Source of the DNA: Anaplasmataceae bacterium AB001_6 | GTDB taxonomy: Bacteria; Pseudomonadota; Alphaproteobacteria; Rickettsiales; Anaplasmataceae | Direction of reading: 5' to 3' | Length of the DNA stretch: 64,000 bases | Assembly (NCBI GenBank): GCA_020002265.1 | Contig: CP048228.1 | Coordinates: 124,001 to 188,000, forward strand | In this document: piece after piece, positions 17,480-27,746 of the stretch | How the letters are laid out: every line of letters begins with the position of its first letter | Position numbering within the stretch: position 1 is the first letter of the stretch | Made by a program: the position numbers and the translations under genes | Notes under the pieces: model-generated | Seen by the model: only the letters and a program-made list of their open reading frames with translations | Database searches by the model: none | Told to the model about the DNA's origin: nothing

Positions 17480-19123
17480 TTACCCTTCAATATTGATTTT
17501 TGGGCAGCTTTGTTCTTCTTTTTTATTTTTATATATCTGCCTTGATACATAAATTACAGAGGCTAGGCTAATTAGAATTGTCATCGTTGCTAAAGGTACC
17601 GCTTCTACAAATTGCTCTTCACTAATTAAATCAAACATCTTTGTTGACATTGTATCAAAATTAAAGGGTCTTATTATTAATGTTGCCGCTAATTCTTTAG
17701 AAATATCAATAAACAATAACATAAAAGATACACATATACTTTTCCATATCAGTGGTATATAAATTGATACAAAAGACTTTAGTTTGTTTTTACCAATTAT
17801 TTCAGCTAACCAATCATATTCTGCCGGCACTTTTTCTAATGCAGGATCTATGGTTCCTATAGATATCCCAATGAATCTAAAAGTATAAGTAAACATAAGA
17901 GCTCCTATGCTGCCCATCATTATTATTCTTGGATTGTAATCTATCAGTAATTCTGATAAATAATTCATTAAACCAGATAAATGACTTAAGAATGTCATTA
18001 CTCCAAAAGCTAATACAATGCTTGGAATTGCATAACCAACAGTCAATAATCTTACAGGATGAACTAACTTCTTACGTTGTCGTGTGATGTAACTCAATTT
18101 TAGCGTTATGATGATTATCAATAATGCAGTTATAGTAGATATAAATACTGTATTAAAGATACTGCCGGTAATTTTGGTATTAATTGAAATATCTTCTACT
18201 AAGAGAATTTTTATTAAGGGGATAATTGGTATTAAAAAGCCTATAAAAGGTATACATAAAGCTATAATCAATGCCAGATACCCCTTTGCTCCCGCTAATT
18301 TTGTTTCATGATCATAGCCTATTTTATCAATACTACTGTTATTGGCAAAATTCTTTTTATCACAATTAACCTTTTCAACTATAAATATCATCATCACTAT
18401 AAACAAAAGAGATAGTATCAATTTTGCTGCTAAATTATAGTCTTCTAATAAAAACCATGAACGATATATTCCTGTTGTGAATGTATTAATCCCAAAGATT
18501 TGTGTTGACCCAAAATCTGAGATTACTTCCATCATTATTAACGCTGTTCCAGTAATAATTGCCGATTTACTAAGAGGTAATGCAATCTTCAAAATAGATT
18601 GACTAGTTGAATAGCCCATGGAAGAAGAGATTGCCATATATGGTTTAATCATACATAGCTTGGGCATGCATATTATGTATAGGTAAGGATAATACGAAAA
18701 GCTCATAACAAATATCTGACATATTAAATTAGCCCATTTTTTCCCTACGGAGAAGGGTATCGTGCTATATATTAGCCCTTTTAATAATGGCGTATAGTCA
18801 ATTAGATAATTATATGATAGAGCACTGATATAAACTGGTATTGCCAAGGGTAATATTGTTGTATATTGGACAAACTTTCTCCCAGGGAAGTCATAAAAAG
18901 CTACGAGCATAGCAGGCATTAGGCCTAATATAAGAGTTAATATTCCAGTTGCACAAGTTATTATCATGCTGTTTGATAAATATTCTACAAATAAGGATGT
19001 TGAAAGATTATAACTTGATGTACCAAATGCTGGATATATTAAAAACAACATCGGCGAAAGAAAAACTAAGACAAAAAACCCAATTATGTAGTCATGTTTA
19101 GTTATTTGAATTTTATTAAACAA
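17480..19123 (-). CDS. Iron(III)-type ABC transporter permease, two fused permease domains
   Basis: A 547-residue inner-membrane protein with about twelve hydrophobic segments and two copies of the binding-protein-dependent permease fold, as in FbpB/AfuB. The first ABC-contact loop (EAA-like) is seen near SSSMGYSTSQSILKIALPLSKSAI and the second near LAEIIGKNKLKSFVSIYIPLIWKSI. Such permeases import ferric iron with a periplasmic FbpA and an ATPase FbpC, neither of which is in the window. The apparent start is TTG at 19123 (MFNKIQ), since no nearby in-frame ATG precedes the first transmembrane segment. It is divergent from tilS with a 68-nt spacer. Confidence 0.85.
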   Translation of the reverse strand: MFNKIQITKHDYIIGFFVLVFLSPMLFLIYPAFGTSSYNLSTSLFVEYLSNSMIITCATGILTLILGLMPAMLVAFYDFPGRKFVQYTTILPLAIPVYISALSYNYLIDYTPLLKGLIYSTIPFSVGKKWANLICQIFVMSFSYYPYLYIICMPKLCMIKPYMAISSSMGYSTSQSILKIALPLSKSAIITGTALIMMEVISDFGSTQIFGINTFTTGIYRSWFLLEDYNLAAKLILSLLFIVMMIFIVEKVNCDKKNFANNSSIDKIGYDHETKLAGAKGYLALIIALCIPFIGFLIPIIPLIKILLVEDISINTKITGSIFNTVFISTITALLIIIITLKLSYITRQRKKLVHPVRLLTVGYAIPSIVLAFGVMTFLSHLSGLMNYLSELLIDYNPRIIMMGSIGALMFTYTFRFIGISIGTIDPALEKVPAEYDWLAEIIGKNKLKSFVSIYIPLIWKSICVSFMLLFIDISKELAATLIIRPFNFDTMSTKMFDLISEEQFVEAVPLATMTILISLASVIYVSRQIYKNKKEEQSCPKINIEG

Positions 19124-19191
19124 AAGACATTCTAATAATTTCTTCTATATATGATACTATATAATATGTTATCTGTGCAAATAACCGTCCT

Positions 19192-20457
19192 ATGACAAAT
19201 AGCATACACAATATAGTTCTTTCTCGTTTGAGTCTAATTTTAGAATCAGAGAAATCTGCAGTTATCGCTGTTTCCGGAGGAGTAGATAGTATGACCCTAT
19301 TGGATATTATCTCTTCATCCAAGAAATTTAATATTACCGTATTTAGTTTTGATCATGCACTAAGAAACAATTCATTTGAGGAAGTTGATTTGGTGAAAAG
19401 ATATGCTCATTTAAACCAACTGATGTTTTATCAAGATTCTTGGAATCACAATGGAGATGTGAGAGGTAATCTATTACAACAAGCACGTAACGCTAGGTAT
19501 AATGCACTTTTTAAATTATGTTATAAAATAAAAGTACAAAACATTATTTTAGCTCACCATATGGATGATCAAATTGAAACTTTTTTGATATCCCTTGAAA
19601 GAGGTAGTTCAGTCGATGGTTTAAGTTGTATGTCTGAAGTGAGCACGCAAAACGATATGACAATTCTAAGGCCTATGTTAAGAATAAAAAAAACACAGAT
19701 CTATGAATATGCCAAAAAACATAATATACCGTGGATTGAAGATCAAACTAATAGCAATGTTAAATATAAACGTGCTTATATCAGAAAGTGTGTTAGTTTA
19801 ATGCAAGAAGATAGGGATATTCTATATTCTAGGTTTGATAAGACAATACAACACATGCAGAACATCAAAAGTGCTTTGAATTACTACGTGTACAATGAAG
19901 CCATTAAAAATGCCGAGATAAAAATTGGATATATTATTTTCAATAACGAAATCTTACAACTTCCAAAAGAAATATATACTAGAGTATTCCTCTATACAAT
20001 AATGATCATCGGTGGCAAAAAACATAAGCCACGCTATTCTTCGTTTTGTGAATTTTTACAACAGATTTTAAAATACAAAAAATCATCAACCTTGTTTGGA
20101 TGTTACGTATTGCCTTCTAAATATGGTATAAAATTTATGAGGGAATATCATTTTATATCTAATGACGAAAACATCATTTCAAATAATAAATTTTGCTGGG
20201 ACAATAGAGTAACATGTGTTGTCAATGATTTATACAAAGGATTATCTATCAAAAAGGCAGAATATGAAGATATTGCTGCGTATAAAGAACACTTATCTAT
20301 TAAATTCCAAGAGGCGCTTCTATTACCTGTCATATGTGATAAAAATAGAAATAAAATTTATCTTTCAGAGACTATCTTAAAAAATGAATCTAACGGATTC
20401 ATTCTACATTTTGAATATGAAAAAATGTTATCGAAAATACTTCAAATTAAGTTGTGA
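19192..20457 (+). CDS. tilS: tRNA(Ile)-lysidine synthetase
   Basis: Adds lysine to C34 of tRNA-Ile(CAU) so that it reads AUA, a frequent codon in AT-rich genomes; essential. The 421 residues contain the PP-loop SGGVDSM (about 29-35), FDHALRNNS, GNLLQQARNARYNAL, and the ILAHHMDDQIETFL motif, then ILRPML and the WIEDQTNSNVKYKRAYIR block. The C-terminal tRNA-binding part is divergent. Its 3' end overlaps gloB on the opposite strand by 16 nt. In many alphaproteobacteria tilS precedes ftsH; here it does not. Confidence 0.93.
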   Translation: MTNSIHNIVLSRLSLILESEKSAVIAVSGGVDSMTLLDIISSSKKFNITVFSFDHALRNNSFEEVDLVKRYAHLNQLMFYQDSWNHNGDVRGNLLQQARNARYNALFKLCYKIKVQNIILAHHMDDQIETFLISLERGSSVDGLSCMSEVSTQNDMTILRPMLRIKKTQIYEYAKKHNIPWIEDQTNSNVKYKRAYIRKCVSLMQEDRDILYSRFDKTIQHMQNIKSALNYYVYNEAIKNAEIKIGYIIFNNEILQLPKEIYTRVFLYTIMIIGGKKHKPRYSSFCEFLQQILKYKKSSTLFGCYVLPSKYGIKFMREYHFISNDENIISNNKFCWDNRVTCVVNDLYKGLSIKKAEYEDIAAYKEHLSIKFQEALLLPVICDKNRNKIYLSETILKNESNGFILHFEYEKMLSKILQIKL

Positions 20458-21233
20458 AATCGATCTTTGGCATTTCTAATCTTCGCAAATGCAAAAGCGT
20501 CACTTTCATATTCTGGTATGTTAAGTTTTTTTCTTATTGCTTTGCTATCCGTGCGAAAAAAAGGATTGGTATTTTTTTCTATCCCAATAGTTGATGGTAA
20601 AGTAGGCTTATCACTCTTTCTTAATTCTCGACTGACTTTTATCTTTTCTTCTATAAGAGGATTATCCGGCTCTAGGTGCTTTGCAAAACGTAGATTACCT
20701 AACGTATATTCATGAGCACAATATACCAATGTTTCATCTGGGAGATTTTTCAATTTTGTTAAAGCTTCATGCATTTGCTTCATTGTACCTTCTAATACCA
20801 CCCCACATCCTGAAGAAAAAAGAGTATCTCCACAAAATAAAATTTTCTCTCTAGGGAAATAAATTGCAATGTGTCCAATTGTGTGACCATCTAACTCTAT
20901 TACCTCTGCTGTAAGTGTTCCAAATTTAAATTCTTTACTAAAAGTTTGGTCAATACCTGGAATCCTGTGGCGATCTTTATAACAACCAACAATCTTACAT
21001 CTAGTGTGTTTTTTTATATCTAAATTGCCTCCAACATGGTCGTAATGATGATGTGTATTTAATATATAATCTAATTTAAAATTGTTTTTTTTTAGAAAAT
21101 ATAGGCATGGATCAGATTCACTTGGGTCTATTATTGCTGTAGCATTATTTATACTTTCTCTGATAAAATATGTATAATTATCTTTTAATGTTTTAATAAA
21201 TGATACTTCTAAAATTGGGTTGTTATTAGTCAT
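20442..21233 (-). CDS. gloB: Hydroxyacylglutathione hydrolase (glyoxalase II)
   Basis: Hydrolyses S-lactoylglutathione to lactate and glutathione in methylglyoxal detoxification. A metallo-beta-lactamase fold is shown by NTHHHYDHVGG (the T-H-x-H-x-D-H metal motif) at about residue 60, LDGHTIGHIAIYF, FCGDTLFSSGCG and YCAHEYTLGN, followed by the C-terminal domain with RKSDKPTLPSTIGIEKNTNPF, typical of glyoxalase II. The ATG at 21233 is preferred over the GTG one codon upstream. It converges on tilS with a 16-nt overlap and is divergent from tatC. Confidence 0.93.
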   Translation of the reverse strand: MTNNNPILEVSFIKTLKDNYTYFIRESINNATAIIDPSESDPCLYFLKKNNFKLDYILNTHHHYDHVGGNLDIKKHTRCKIVGCYKDRHRIPGIDQTFSKEFKFGTLTAEVIELDGHTIGHIAIYFPREKILFCGDTLFSSGCGVVLEGTMKQMHEALTKLKNLPDETLVYCAHEYTLGNLRFAKHLEPDNPLIEEKIKVSRELRKSDKPTLPSTIGIEKNTNPFFRTDSKAIRKKLNIPEYESDAFAFAKIRNAKDRFHNLI

Positions 21234-21305
21234 CACGTTTTTGATATAAAACTATATAGTAATTCAATTTAATAATGGATTATATCATATTAACTTTCTG
21301 TGCCT

Positions 21306-22097
21306 ATGAATAAAAGCGAAGGCTATATGAGTATCACTGGTCATTTACACGAACTTAGGTCACGTGTGGTTAAAATTCTAGTGTTTTTTGTATTTGCATT
21401 TATCGTATGTTATTGGTTTTCTCAGGAAATTTATGACTTTTTATTGCTACCTCTAAAAGATATCATTCAAGATTTTGATAAATTAAATAACACAGATTTT
21501 ACTTTAATATATACAGATATCACAGAAGTATTTTTTGTATATCTACGGGTTTCTTTGTTATTTGCATTCTTGGTGACAGCACCTTTCATGATATGGCAGT
21601 GCTATCTTTTTATTGCACCAGCACTATATACACAAGAACGTAAAATATTGATCCCCTATCTTTTTTCATCTCCATTTCTTTTCGCTTTTGGAGTTTTTGT
21701 CGTTTATTACTTTATATTTCCAGTAGCTTGGAAATTCTTTATTAGCATAGGCTGTGAAAGTGGTGATAATAGCAGTGTTCCAATAGAATTTATGCCCTCA
21801 GTATCTGAATACTTAGATATAGTTGTGCAATTGATGTTTGCTTTTGGTTGTGCATTTCAGCTTCCGGTTTTGTTAGCTATTTTGGTTCAATTTGGTATTA
21901 TAAGTTACGATACCCTGGTTAGCAAAAGACGTATTGCAATAGTTATGATTTTTATTATTGCTGCTATTTTGACGCCTCCAGATGTTTTAAGTCAGATAGG
22001 CTTAGCTTTTCCTATGATTGTTTTATATGAGATAACTATTATTGCTGCTCGTTATATTAATAAAAGCAAGAAGGACAATGTGAATGAAAATATTTGA
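21306..22097 (+). CDS. tatC: Sec-independent protein translocase TatC
   Basis: Core of the twin-arginine translocase, which binds RR signal peptides of folded proteins. The protein has six transmembrane segments and the N-terminal HLHELRSRVVK motif, the acidic loop LPLKDIIQDFDK and TDITEVFFVYLRVSLLFAF, the first-periplasmic-loop region, plus YLFIAPALYTQERK and the late ILTPPDVLSQIGLAFPMIVLYE. ATG at 21306 is chosen over GTG at 21300. tatA and tatB are not nearby. prmC starts 14 nt before the stop, so the two genes are probably coupled. Confidence 0.95.
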   Translation: MNKSEGYMSITGHLHELRSRVVKILVFFVFAFIVCYWFSQEIYDFLLLPLKDIIQDFDKLNNTDFTLIYTDITEVFFVYLRVSLLFAFLVTAPFMIWQCYLFIAPALYTQERKILIPYLFSSPFLFAFGVFVVYYFIFPVAWKFFISIGCESGDNSSVPIEFMPSVSEYLDIVVQLMFAFGCAFQLPVLLAILVQFGIISYDTLVSKRRIAIVMIFIIAAILTPPDVLSQIGLAFPMIVLYEITIIAARYINKSKKDNVNENI

Positions 22098-22926
22098 CCT
22101 TCATATTGCTGGGACAAAATTATTATCTGATTATGTAGATAATGCTGCATTAGAATCGGAGATATTGTTAATGCATGTTTTACATATGACACAATCTGAA
22201 ATTATTATAAATAGCGATAAAATTGTAGAGGAAAGTATAAAAGAACATTTTTTTTCCTTGGTACAAAGACGCATAACACGTGAACCAATCGCCTATATAA
22301 TTGGTGTTAAGGAGTTCTATGGTAGGGAATTTAATGTACTTAAAGAAGTTTTAATCCCAAGGCCAGAAACAGAATTATTAATAGATACTGCAAAGGAATT
22401 TATTACTCCAGATGAAAAAATGTATTTCGCAGATTTTGGAGCCGGTACAGGTTGTATATGTATCACCATTCTCTTGGAATTTTCTTCTGCTACTGCCAAA
22501 GCATTTGATATCTTTCCGTTAGCAATTGAAAATACATTAAATAATCTACAAAAATATAATCTTTTTCACAGGGCTAAAATAATTGAAAATTCTTGGCATA
22601 ATACATCTGAAAAATTTGACTATATATTTTGTAATCCACCATATATTCCAAGTGGCGATATTATAACTCTTGCAGATGATATATATAAACATGAATCACA
22701 TATTGCGCTGGATGGTGGTAAGAGTGGCCTGGAACACTATATGAAAATGGTTCCAATAATGAAGAAGTGTTTGCATAAAAAAGCCTTCCTCGAATTAGGT
22801 TATAACCAATACGAAGCATTACACAATCTCTTCACAGAAGCCGGTTTATCCGTAGATTATCGTAAGGACTTGAATAATATTAAGCGAGTTATGATAATAG
22901 AAAATAAAAAAAACGAAGTGCAATAA
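22084..22926 (+). CDS. prmC: Release factor glutamine methyltransferase PrmC
   Basis: Methylates the Gln of the GGQ motif in release factors 1 and 2. The 280 residues have an N-terminal helical domain (REPIAYIIGVKEFYGREFNV, PRPETELLID), the SAM-binding FADFGAGTGCICI and the catalytic NPPYIPS, which is the N-P-P-Y signature. The C terminus (RKDLNNIKRVMIIE) matches the end of the family domain. It overlaps tatC by 14 nt. The last codons form half of a transcription terminator stem, and the UAA stop lies in its loop. Confidence 0.95.
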   Translation: MKIFDLHIAGTKLLSDYVDNAALESEILLMHVLHMTQSEIIINSDKIVEESIKEHFFSLVQRRITREPIAYIIGVKEFYGREFNVLKEVLIPRPETELLIDTAKEFITPDEKMYFADFGAGTGCICITILLEFSSATAKAFDIFPLAIENTLNNLQKYNLFHRAKIIENSWHNTSEKFDYIFCNPPYIPSGDIITLADDIYKHESHIALDGGKSGLEHYMKMVPIMKKCLHKKAFLELGYNQYEALHNLFTEAGLSVDYRKDLNNIKRVMIIENKKNEVQ

Positions 22927-22941
22927 GCACTCCGTTTTTTT
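22905..22941. terminator. Bidirectional rho-independent terminator between prmC and dnaK
   Basis: The arms ACGAAGTGC (22913-22921) and GCACTCCGT (22927-22935) pair around a five-base loop, AATAA. They are flanked by an A-run (22906-22913) and a T-run (22935-22941), so the hairpin can end transcripts from both sides; the one mismatch is a G-U pair on the minus strand. The loop contains the UAA stop of prmC, and dnaK stops 13 nt further on. Confidence 0.85.
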
Positions 22942-22953
22942 ACCAGATAAATA

Positions 22954-24873
22954 CTATTTTTTATCCTCTTCAACATCAACAATCTTTTCATCTTGATTAT
23001 CTGAAGTTGATGATGAAGCACTATCTTCACTCGCATCTGCATTATTATTTGTTTGTTGTTGGCTTTGATATATCTCTTGACCAATCTTTATAAGCTGTTG
23101 AGATAAAGCATCATTTTTACTTTTGATCTCATCATAATTATCAGCAGATAAAACACTTTTTAATTCCTCTAAGGCTTTGTTTATAGAGTCTTTTGTTTCT
23201 TGTGCTACTTTATCTCCGTGTTCATTAATATTTTTTTCAGCTTCATAGATTTGTGACTCAGCTTGATTACGCACTTCTATCAATTCTCTTTTTTTCTTGT
23301 CAGATTCTGCGTGTTTCTCAGCATCCTTGATCATTTGATCAATCTCGTCTTGAGTATGTCCACCAGAGCTTTGTATTACTATCTTCTGCTCTTTACCAGT
23401 TGCCTTATCTGTAGCAGAAACGTGCACTATACCGTTAGCATCAATATCAAATGTTACTTCAATTTGCGGCATACCTCTAGGAGCCGGTGCTATACCAATT
23501 AACTGAAATTTCCCTAATAGATGATTATCTACAGCCATATCTCTCTCTCCTTGGAATACTTTTATTTCAACTTGAGTTTGATTGTCTTCTGCAGTCGAGA
23601 AAACCTGGGATTTTTTAACAGGGATAGTATTATTTCTATTAATAATTTTGGTGAATACACCACCTAAAGTCTCGATTCCTAATGATAGAGGAGTAACATC
23701 TAAAAGCACTATGTTATCTGCTTTACTACCAGAAGCACTGCCTGATAATATGCCTGCCTGTATAGCTGCACCAAGAGCTACTACTTCGTCAGGATTCACA
23801 CCTTTATGAGGAGCTTTCTTAAAGAATTTTTCAACTTCTGCAGCAACTCTAGGCATTCTTGTCATTCCACCAACTAAGATAACTTCATCTATTTCGCCGA
23901 TGTCAAAACCACTGTCTTTTATAGCTTTTTCACAAGGTGCTATAGTTTTTTCTACAAGGTCAGAAACTAAACTCTCTAATTTCGATCTTGTGAAATCTAA
24001 CTCTAAGTGTTTAGGGCCATTTTGATCTGCCGATAGAAATGGTAAAGATATACGTGTTTGTGTAGAACTAGATAATTCTTTCTTTGCTTTTTCTGCCGCT
24101 TCCTTTAGTCTTTGAAGAGCCATAGGGTCTTTTGAGCAATCTATGCCAGTTTGTTCTTTAAAACTTTTAGTTAAGAAATCTAAAATTCTCTTATCAAAAT
24201 CTTCTCCCCCTAAGTGAGTATCACCATTAGTTGCTTTAACCTCAAACACACCTTCATCTATTTCTAAAATTGAAATATCAAAAGTTCCACCTCCTAAGTC
24301 ATAGACAGCTATCTTCTTATTAAGGTTTTTATCATCACTGAAGCCGTAAGCTAAAGCTGCAGCAGTTGGTTCGTTAATTATTCTTAATACATTTAAACCA
24401 GCAATAGCGCCTGCATCTTTCGTTGCTTGTCTTTGTGCATCATTAAAATATGCTGGAACTGTTATTACAGCATCTGTTACTTTTTGTCCTAAATATTCTT
24501 CTGCATACATCTTTAATTTTTGTAATACAAAAGAACCTATCTGACTTGGGGAAAGTTTCTCATTATCTATGCTGAAAGCTACATCTCCATTCTTGGCGGT
24601 AACTATTTTGAAAGGCATATTTTTATCATCAGATGTCAATTCACTAAATTTTCTACCGATGAATCTTTTTGCAGAATAAACAGTATTTGATGGATTCGTT
24701 ATAGACTGATTTTTAGCGGCTATTCCAACAATTCTTTCGCCTTGTTTAAATGAAACAAAAGATGGAGTTGTACGATTACCTTCAGAATTTTCAATCACTT
24801 TTGGATTAGAACCTTCCATAATTCCTATGCAGGAATTACTGGTTCCTAGATCTATACCTATCACAGCATTCAT
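22954..24873 (-). CDS. dnaK: Molecular chaperone DnaK (Hsp70)
   Basis: ATP-driven folding chaperone. The 639 residues include [14 protein letters not shown] (phosphate loop), RRFIGR-like [67 protein letters not shown] and the peptide-binding domain with [16 protein letters not shown], then a Gln/Asn/Ser-rich C-terminal tail ending EEDKK. A good ribosome site, AGAGG, lies five bases before the ATG at 24873. dnaJ and grpE are not adjacent. The gene is single here, with a terminator shared with prmC and about 100 nt before RNase E/G ends upstream. Confidence 0.98.
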   Translation of the reverse strand: MNAVIGIDLGTSNSCIGIMEGSNPKVIENSEGNRTTPSFVSFKQGERIVGIAAKNQSITNPSNTVYSAKRFIGRKFSELTSDDKNMPFKIVTAKNGDVAFSIDNEKLSPSQIGSFVLQKLKMYAEEYLGQKVTDAVITVPAYFNDAQRQATKDAGAIAGLNVLRIINEPTAAALAYGFSDDKNLNKKIAVYDLGGGTFDISILEIDEGVFEVKATNGDTHLGGEDFDKRILDFLTKSFKEQTGIDCSKDPMALQRLKEAAEKAKKELSSSTQTRISLPFLSADQNGPKHLELDFTRSKLESLVSDLVEKTIAPCEKAIKDSGFDIGEIDEVILVGGMTRMPRVAAEVEKFFKKAPHKGVNPDEVVALGAAIQAGILSGSASGSKADNIVLLDVTPLSLGIETLGGVFTKIINRNNTIPVKKSQVFSTAEDNQTQVEIKVFQGERDMAVDNHLLGKFQLIGIAPAPRGMPQIEVTFDIDANGIVHVSATDKATGKEQKIVIQSSGGHTQDEIDQMIKDAEKHAESDKKKRELIEVRNQAESQIYEAEKNINEHGDKVAQETKDSINKALEELKSVLSADNYDEIKSKNDALSQQLIKIGQEIYQSQQQTNNNADASEDSASSSTSDNQDEKIVDVEEDKK

Positions 24874-24973
24874 TGTTAAACCTCTAGTATTTTTTATATC
24901 ACATAAAACATATATGTCTTACAATCCAAAATACAAGTGTTACAAGTATTTATTTTATTTTTTTATATTAAAA

Positions 24974-26866
24974 TCAATCTATAATCTTCTTTACTATGAT
25001 CCCAACTTTATCTTTGAAAGAATGACTACGTCTATTTCTTTTTATTTTAGAGGGTTCATTAGAGAGTTCATTTTTCTCATCAGTTTCTTCTTGAGATATC
25101 GCCACTTTTTCTTCTTTAACAGCTTCTATAATTTCTTCTTTTGGAATTCTATCATCTTCCGCTGTGATCTTAGGCTTTTCTTTTGGTTTGCTCGAATTCT
25201 TGATATTCTCACGAATTTTCTTAGTTGTTGTCTTCTTATTTTCGCTACTTATCTTGTTTTGTGGTTCTTTGTTAGCCTCTGAAGGAGCCTCAATTCTTGA
25301 TTTTTTTTCAAAATCTGTTACGAAAATTGATTTCTCAGAAGCTGTAGATTCAACAATAAATCCCCCTTCTGGTAGTTCATTGCTGATTTTTAGTATTATC
25401 TTGGTTTTCTTCTTTTTCTCAATTTCAGATATTTTATCTTTGTACGTATTAATAAGATTTATTATTATGTTTTCATCAGCACAAGCAGTTATATCATGAT
25501 TATGTTTAATAACCACATTATTAATAGCTCTAAGTATTTTTACTGCTACATAATTAGAAGATATCATCCTTCCCTTGCCACTACACTTCTTGCAAGCAAC
25601 AGTATTTAGCTCAAAGATATTATTTCTTACTCTTCTTTTCGATATCTGCATCAGACCAAAATCACTTAAATGATCCGCAATTACCGCGTCAGATTGATAT
25701 TTCGCAAAAGCTTTGGAAACACTTATTTCAACTTCTTTCCTATTGTTATATTCAGACATATCTATGAAATCTATTACTATCAACCCTGAAAGATTTTTTA
25801 GCTCTACTTGTTTCGCAATCTCATAGGCTGCTTCTATATTTATTCTATATGCAGTCTCTTCCATCGATTCTTCTCTACGCATTTTGCCAGAATTTACATC
25901 TATCGCAATTAAAGCTTCCGTCGGATTTATTACTATATGACCACCAGATTTTAAGCTTACTTTACTGTTGTATAGAGTGTGTATTTGCTCTTCTATATGA
26001 TAATGGTGAAATATAGATTGTTCCTCTTCGTATCGCTTGATTATTTTACTAGATACAACTTTCCCCAATACTATATCTGCATATTCTTTGATCTCTTGAT
26101 ACGTATTATCATCTGATACTACAATACTCTTAATTGATTCGTCGTACATATCACGTACAACTTTCTTAGCTAAAGAACCTTCAGAATAAAGAATTGTACT
26201 TTTTGTACTATTATTAGCATCCTCTGAAATCTTTCGCCACAATTTCTTTAGTTGTTTAAAATCCGCAGCTATTAAATTTTCATCTTTTCCTTGTGCAGAA
26301 GATTTTATAAATAAGCCTGTCTTTCTTGCTTTATTCAGCTTTTCCGCAAGTGAATGCAGCCTCTTTCTTTCTACTTCATCTGTTATGTACTTGCATACTT
26401 GCTCCTTTCTTTTGGTAGTCAAAACACAATATCTACCAGGTAGTGAAATATACGTAGAGAGAGTTAATACTTTGTTTTCTCTCTTATCTTTTACTACCTG
26501 AATTATTAACTTACTGCCTTTCTTAAGGCCGCTAGATATAGCGTTAGTACTAGAGCTTCCATCACTCCTCTTGCGAGTGTTTTTTCTCAAATTTATGTAT
26601 CTCTCATCTAATTCTTTAAAAGACAAGAAGCCATTTCTACCATCTGGACATTCAACAAAAGCAGCATTCAAAGATGGTTCAACGTTACTTATGTAGCCGG
26701 TGAATATGTACCCCTTTAGAGAAGGGTTCAAAGAGCTACTTTGTTCTAATGCTATAAGTTGTCCATCTGTATCAAGTTTTGCTATTCTGCTTTCTTCTTT
26801 GAATTCTGCATCTACTATTATTCTCACTTTCTTTATTATATCTGATTTTTTTTTATTTATTAACAT
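24974..26866 (-). CDS. Ribonuclease E/G family endoribonuclease
   Basis: Cleaves single-stranded AU-rich RNA in mRNA turnover and rRNA/tRNA processing. The 630 residues show an S1 domain (about 45-140: GYIFTGYISNVEPSLNAAFVE), the catalytic DNase I-like part with IDVNSGK and VIDFIDM (the two metal-binding Asp), and the zinc-link CKKCSGKG, here Cys-x2-Cys. The tail beyond about 500 is charged, Lys/Glu/Ser-rich and low-complexity, as in alphaproteobacterial RNase E, though much shorter. Whether it is RNase E or RNase G cannot be settled, but the tail favours a short RNase E. It lies upstream of dnaK on the same strand. Confidence 0.9.
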   Translation of the reverse strand: MLINKKKSDIIKKVRIIVDAEFKEESRIAKLDTDGQLIALEQSSSLNPSLKGYIFTGYISNVEPSLNAAFVECPDGRNGFLSFKELDERYINLRKNTRKRSDGSSSTNAISSGLKKGSKLIIQVVKDKRENKVLTLSTYISLPGRYCVLTTKRKEQVCKYITDEVERKRLHSLAEKLNKARKTGLFIKSSAQGKDENLIAADFKQLKKLWRKISEDANNSTKSTILYSEGSLAKKVVRDMYDESIKSIVVSDDNTYQEIKEYADIVLGKVVSSKIIKRYEEEQSIFHHYHIEEQIHTLYNSKVSLKSGGHIVINPTEALIAIDVNSGKMRREESMEETAYRINIEAAYEIAKQVELKNLSGLIVIDFIDMSEYNNRKEVEISVSKAFAKYQSDAVIADHLSDFGLMQISKRRVRNNIFELNTVACKKCSGKGRMISSNYVAVKILRAINNVVIKHNHDITACADENIIINLINTYKDKISEIEKKKKTKIILKISNELPEGGFIVESTASEKSIFVTDFEKKSRIEAPSEANKEPQNKISSENKKTTTKKIRENIKNSSKPKEKPKITAEDDRIPKEEIIEAVKEEKVAISQEETDEKNELSNEPSKIKRNRRSHSFKDKVGIIVKKIID

Positions 26867-27189
26867 TTTATATGGCTTCTATCAAGTAATACTATAATAG
26901 AAGGCATCGAATATGCTCTTAAAATCCTACCGAGCGCAACAAAAAAAATATCAACATAAATGCACACAACTTTCCGGTACATATATTGAAATATTAATTA
27001 ATTATTGGATTAGTAAAATTCGAGCATCAAAGCACATTATACTTTCTTAATATGTGATTTGCAAATTACTTAAATTTAGCATTCTTCATAAAATTTTATT
27101 AATTTTTGTAGAAATAATATGAAAATGATTATTTATTATGGAAAAGTAAGAGAAAATAATGTAATCTTGTTAGTGAGTGATGTTGATGT
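26867..27189. other. Spacer between RNase E/G gene and tRNA-Glu
   Basis: An AT-rich 323-bp stretch with no convincing open frame. It must contain the promoters for the minus-strand RNase gene and for the plus-strand tRNA-Glu, but no consensus pair stands out. Confidence 0.4.
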
Positions 27190-27267
27190 GACTCTCTCGT
27201 CTAGCCCGGTCTAGGACAACACCCTTTCACGGTGTAAACACGGGTTCAAATCCCGTGAGAGTCACCA
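27190..27267 (+). tRNA. tRNA-Glu (anticodon TTC), CCA encoded
   Basis: A full cloverleaf: acceptor GACTCTC (27190-27196) pairs with GAGAGTC (27257-27263); anticodon stem ACACC/GGTGT with loop CTTTCAC gives anticodon TTC; the T arm ACGGG-TTCAAAT-CCCGT is canonical. The discriminator is A at 27264 and CCA (27265-27267) is present in the DNA. The last 22 bases overlap the end of ccmE on the other strand. Confidence 0.95.
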
Positions 27268-27746
27268 TGTTTTTGATATTTGCTCTTCGGAATATATCGT
27301 TCATCATGTTTTCCTAAGATTTGTTGTGCTTCTATTACATATCTTTCGTCTTTACTGTCTATGTAACCTTTTGCAATTATTTGCAGCCCCTCTCTAAATA
27401 TTGGTGGTAATGTCCCTGTGTAATTAACTGTCATGGTTGTTGTTCCATCTGATATATCAAATTTGCTAATTTTTCCATTGATTTTTTCTGTGCTATTTTC
27501 TACAACAAAACCACTTATTCTCATGGATTTAGAAGATTGTATTCCTATTTGTTTATTGAAATCTTTTATATAATTATCCTGTGAAGAACTTTGATTCCTT
27601 ATGTACTCCAATGCTTCTGTTGTTGTATAAAAGAAAGATATATTTTTTGATAATAGTGTTATTAACATATAAAATAACAAAGAAATAACAATCGCTGTTA
27701 TTGTGAATATGTATAATCTTCTTCTGATATATTTATTTTTAAACAT
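27246..27746 (-). CDS. ccmE: Cytochrome c maturation protein CcmE (haem chaperone)
   Basis: Holds haem covalently in the periplasm and hands it to apocytochrome c. The 166 residues start with a transmembrane anchor (about 12-32) and FFYTTTEAL, followed by a beta-barrel with ISGFVVENST, DGTTTMTVNYTGTLPPIF and the haem-binding GKHDERYIP, in which the His attaches haem. The last five residues are encoded antisense to the 3' half of tRNA-Glu. The start overlaps the next upstream minus-strand gene (an EamA permease) by 8 nt. Other ccm genes are not in the window, as is usual in the scattered ccm sets of Rickettsiales. Confidence 0.93.
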   Translation of the reverse strand: MFKNKYIRRRLYIFTITAIVISLLFYMLITLLSKNISFFYTTTEALEYIRNQSSSQDNYIKDFNKQIGIQSSKSMRISGFVVENSTEKINGKISKFDISDGTTTMTVNYTGTLPPIFREGLQIIAKGYIDSKDERYVIEAQQILGKHDERYIPKSKYQKHGDSHGI

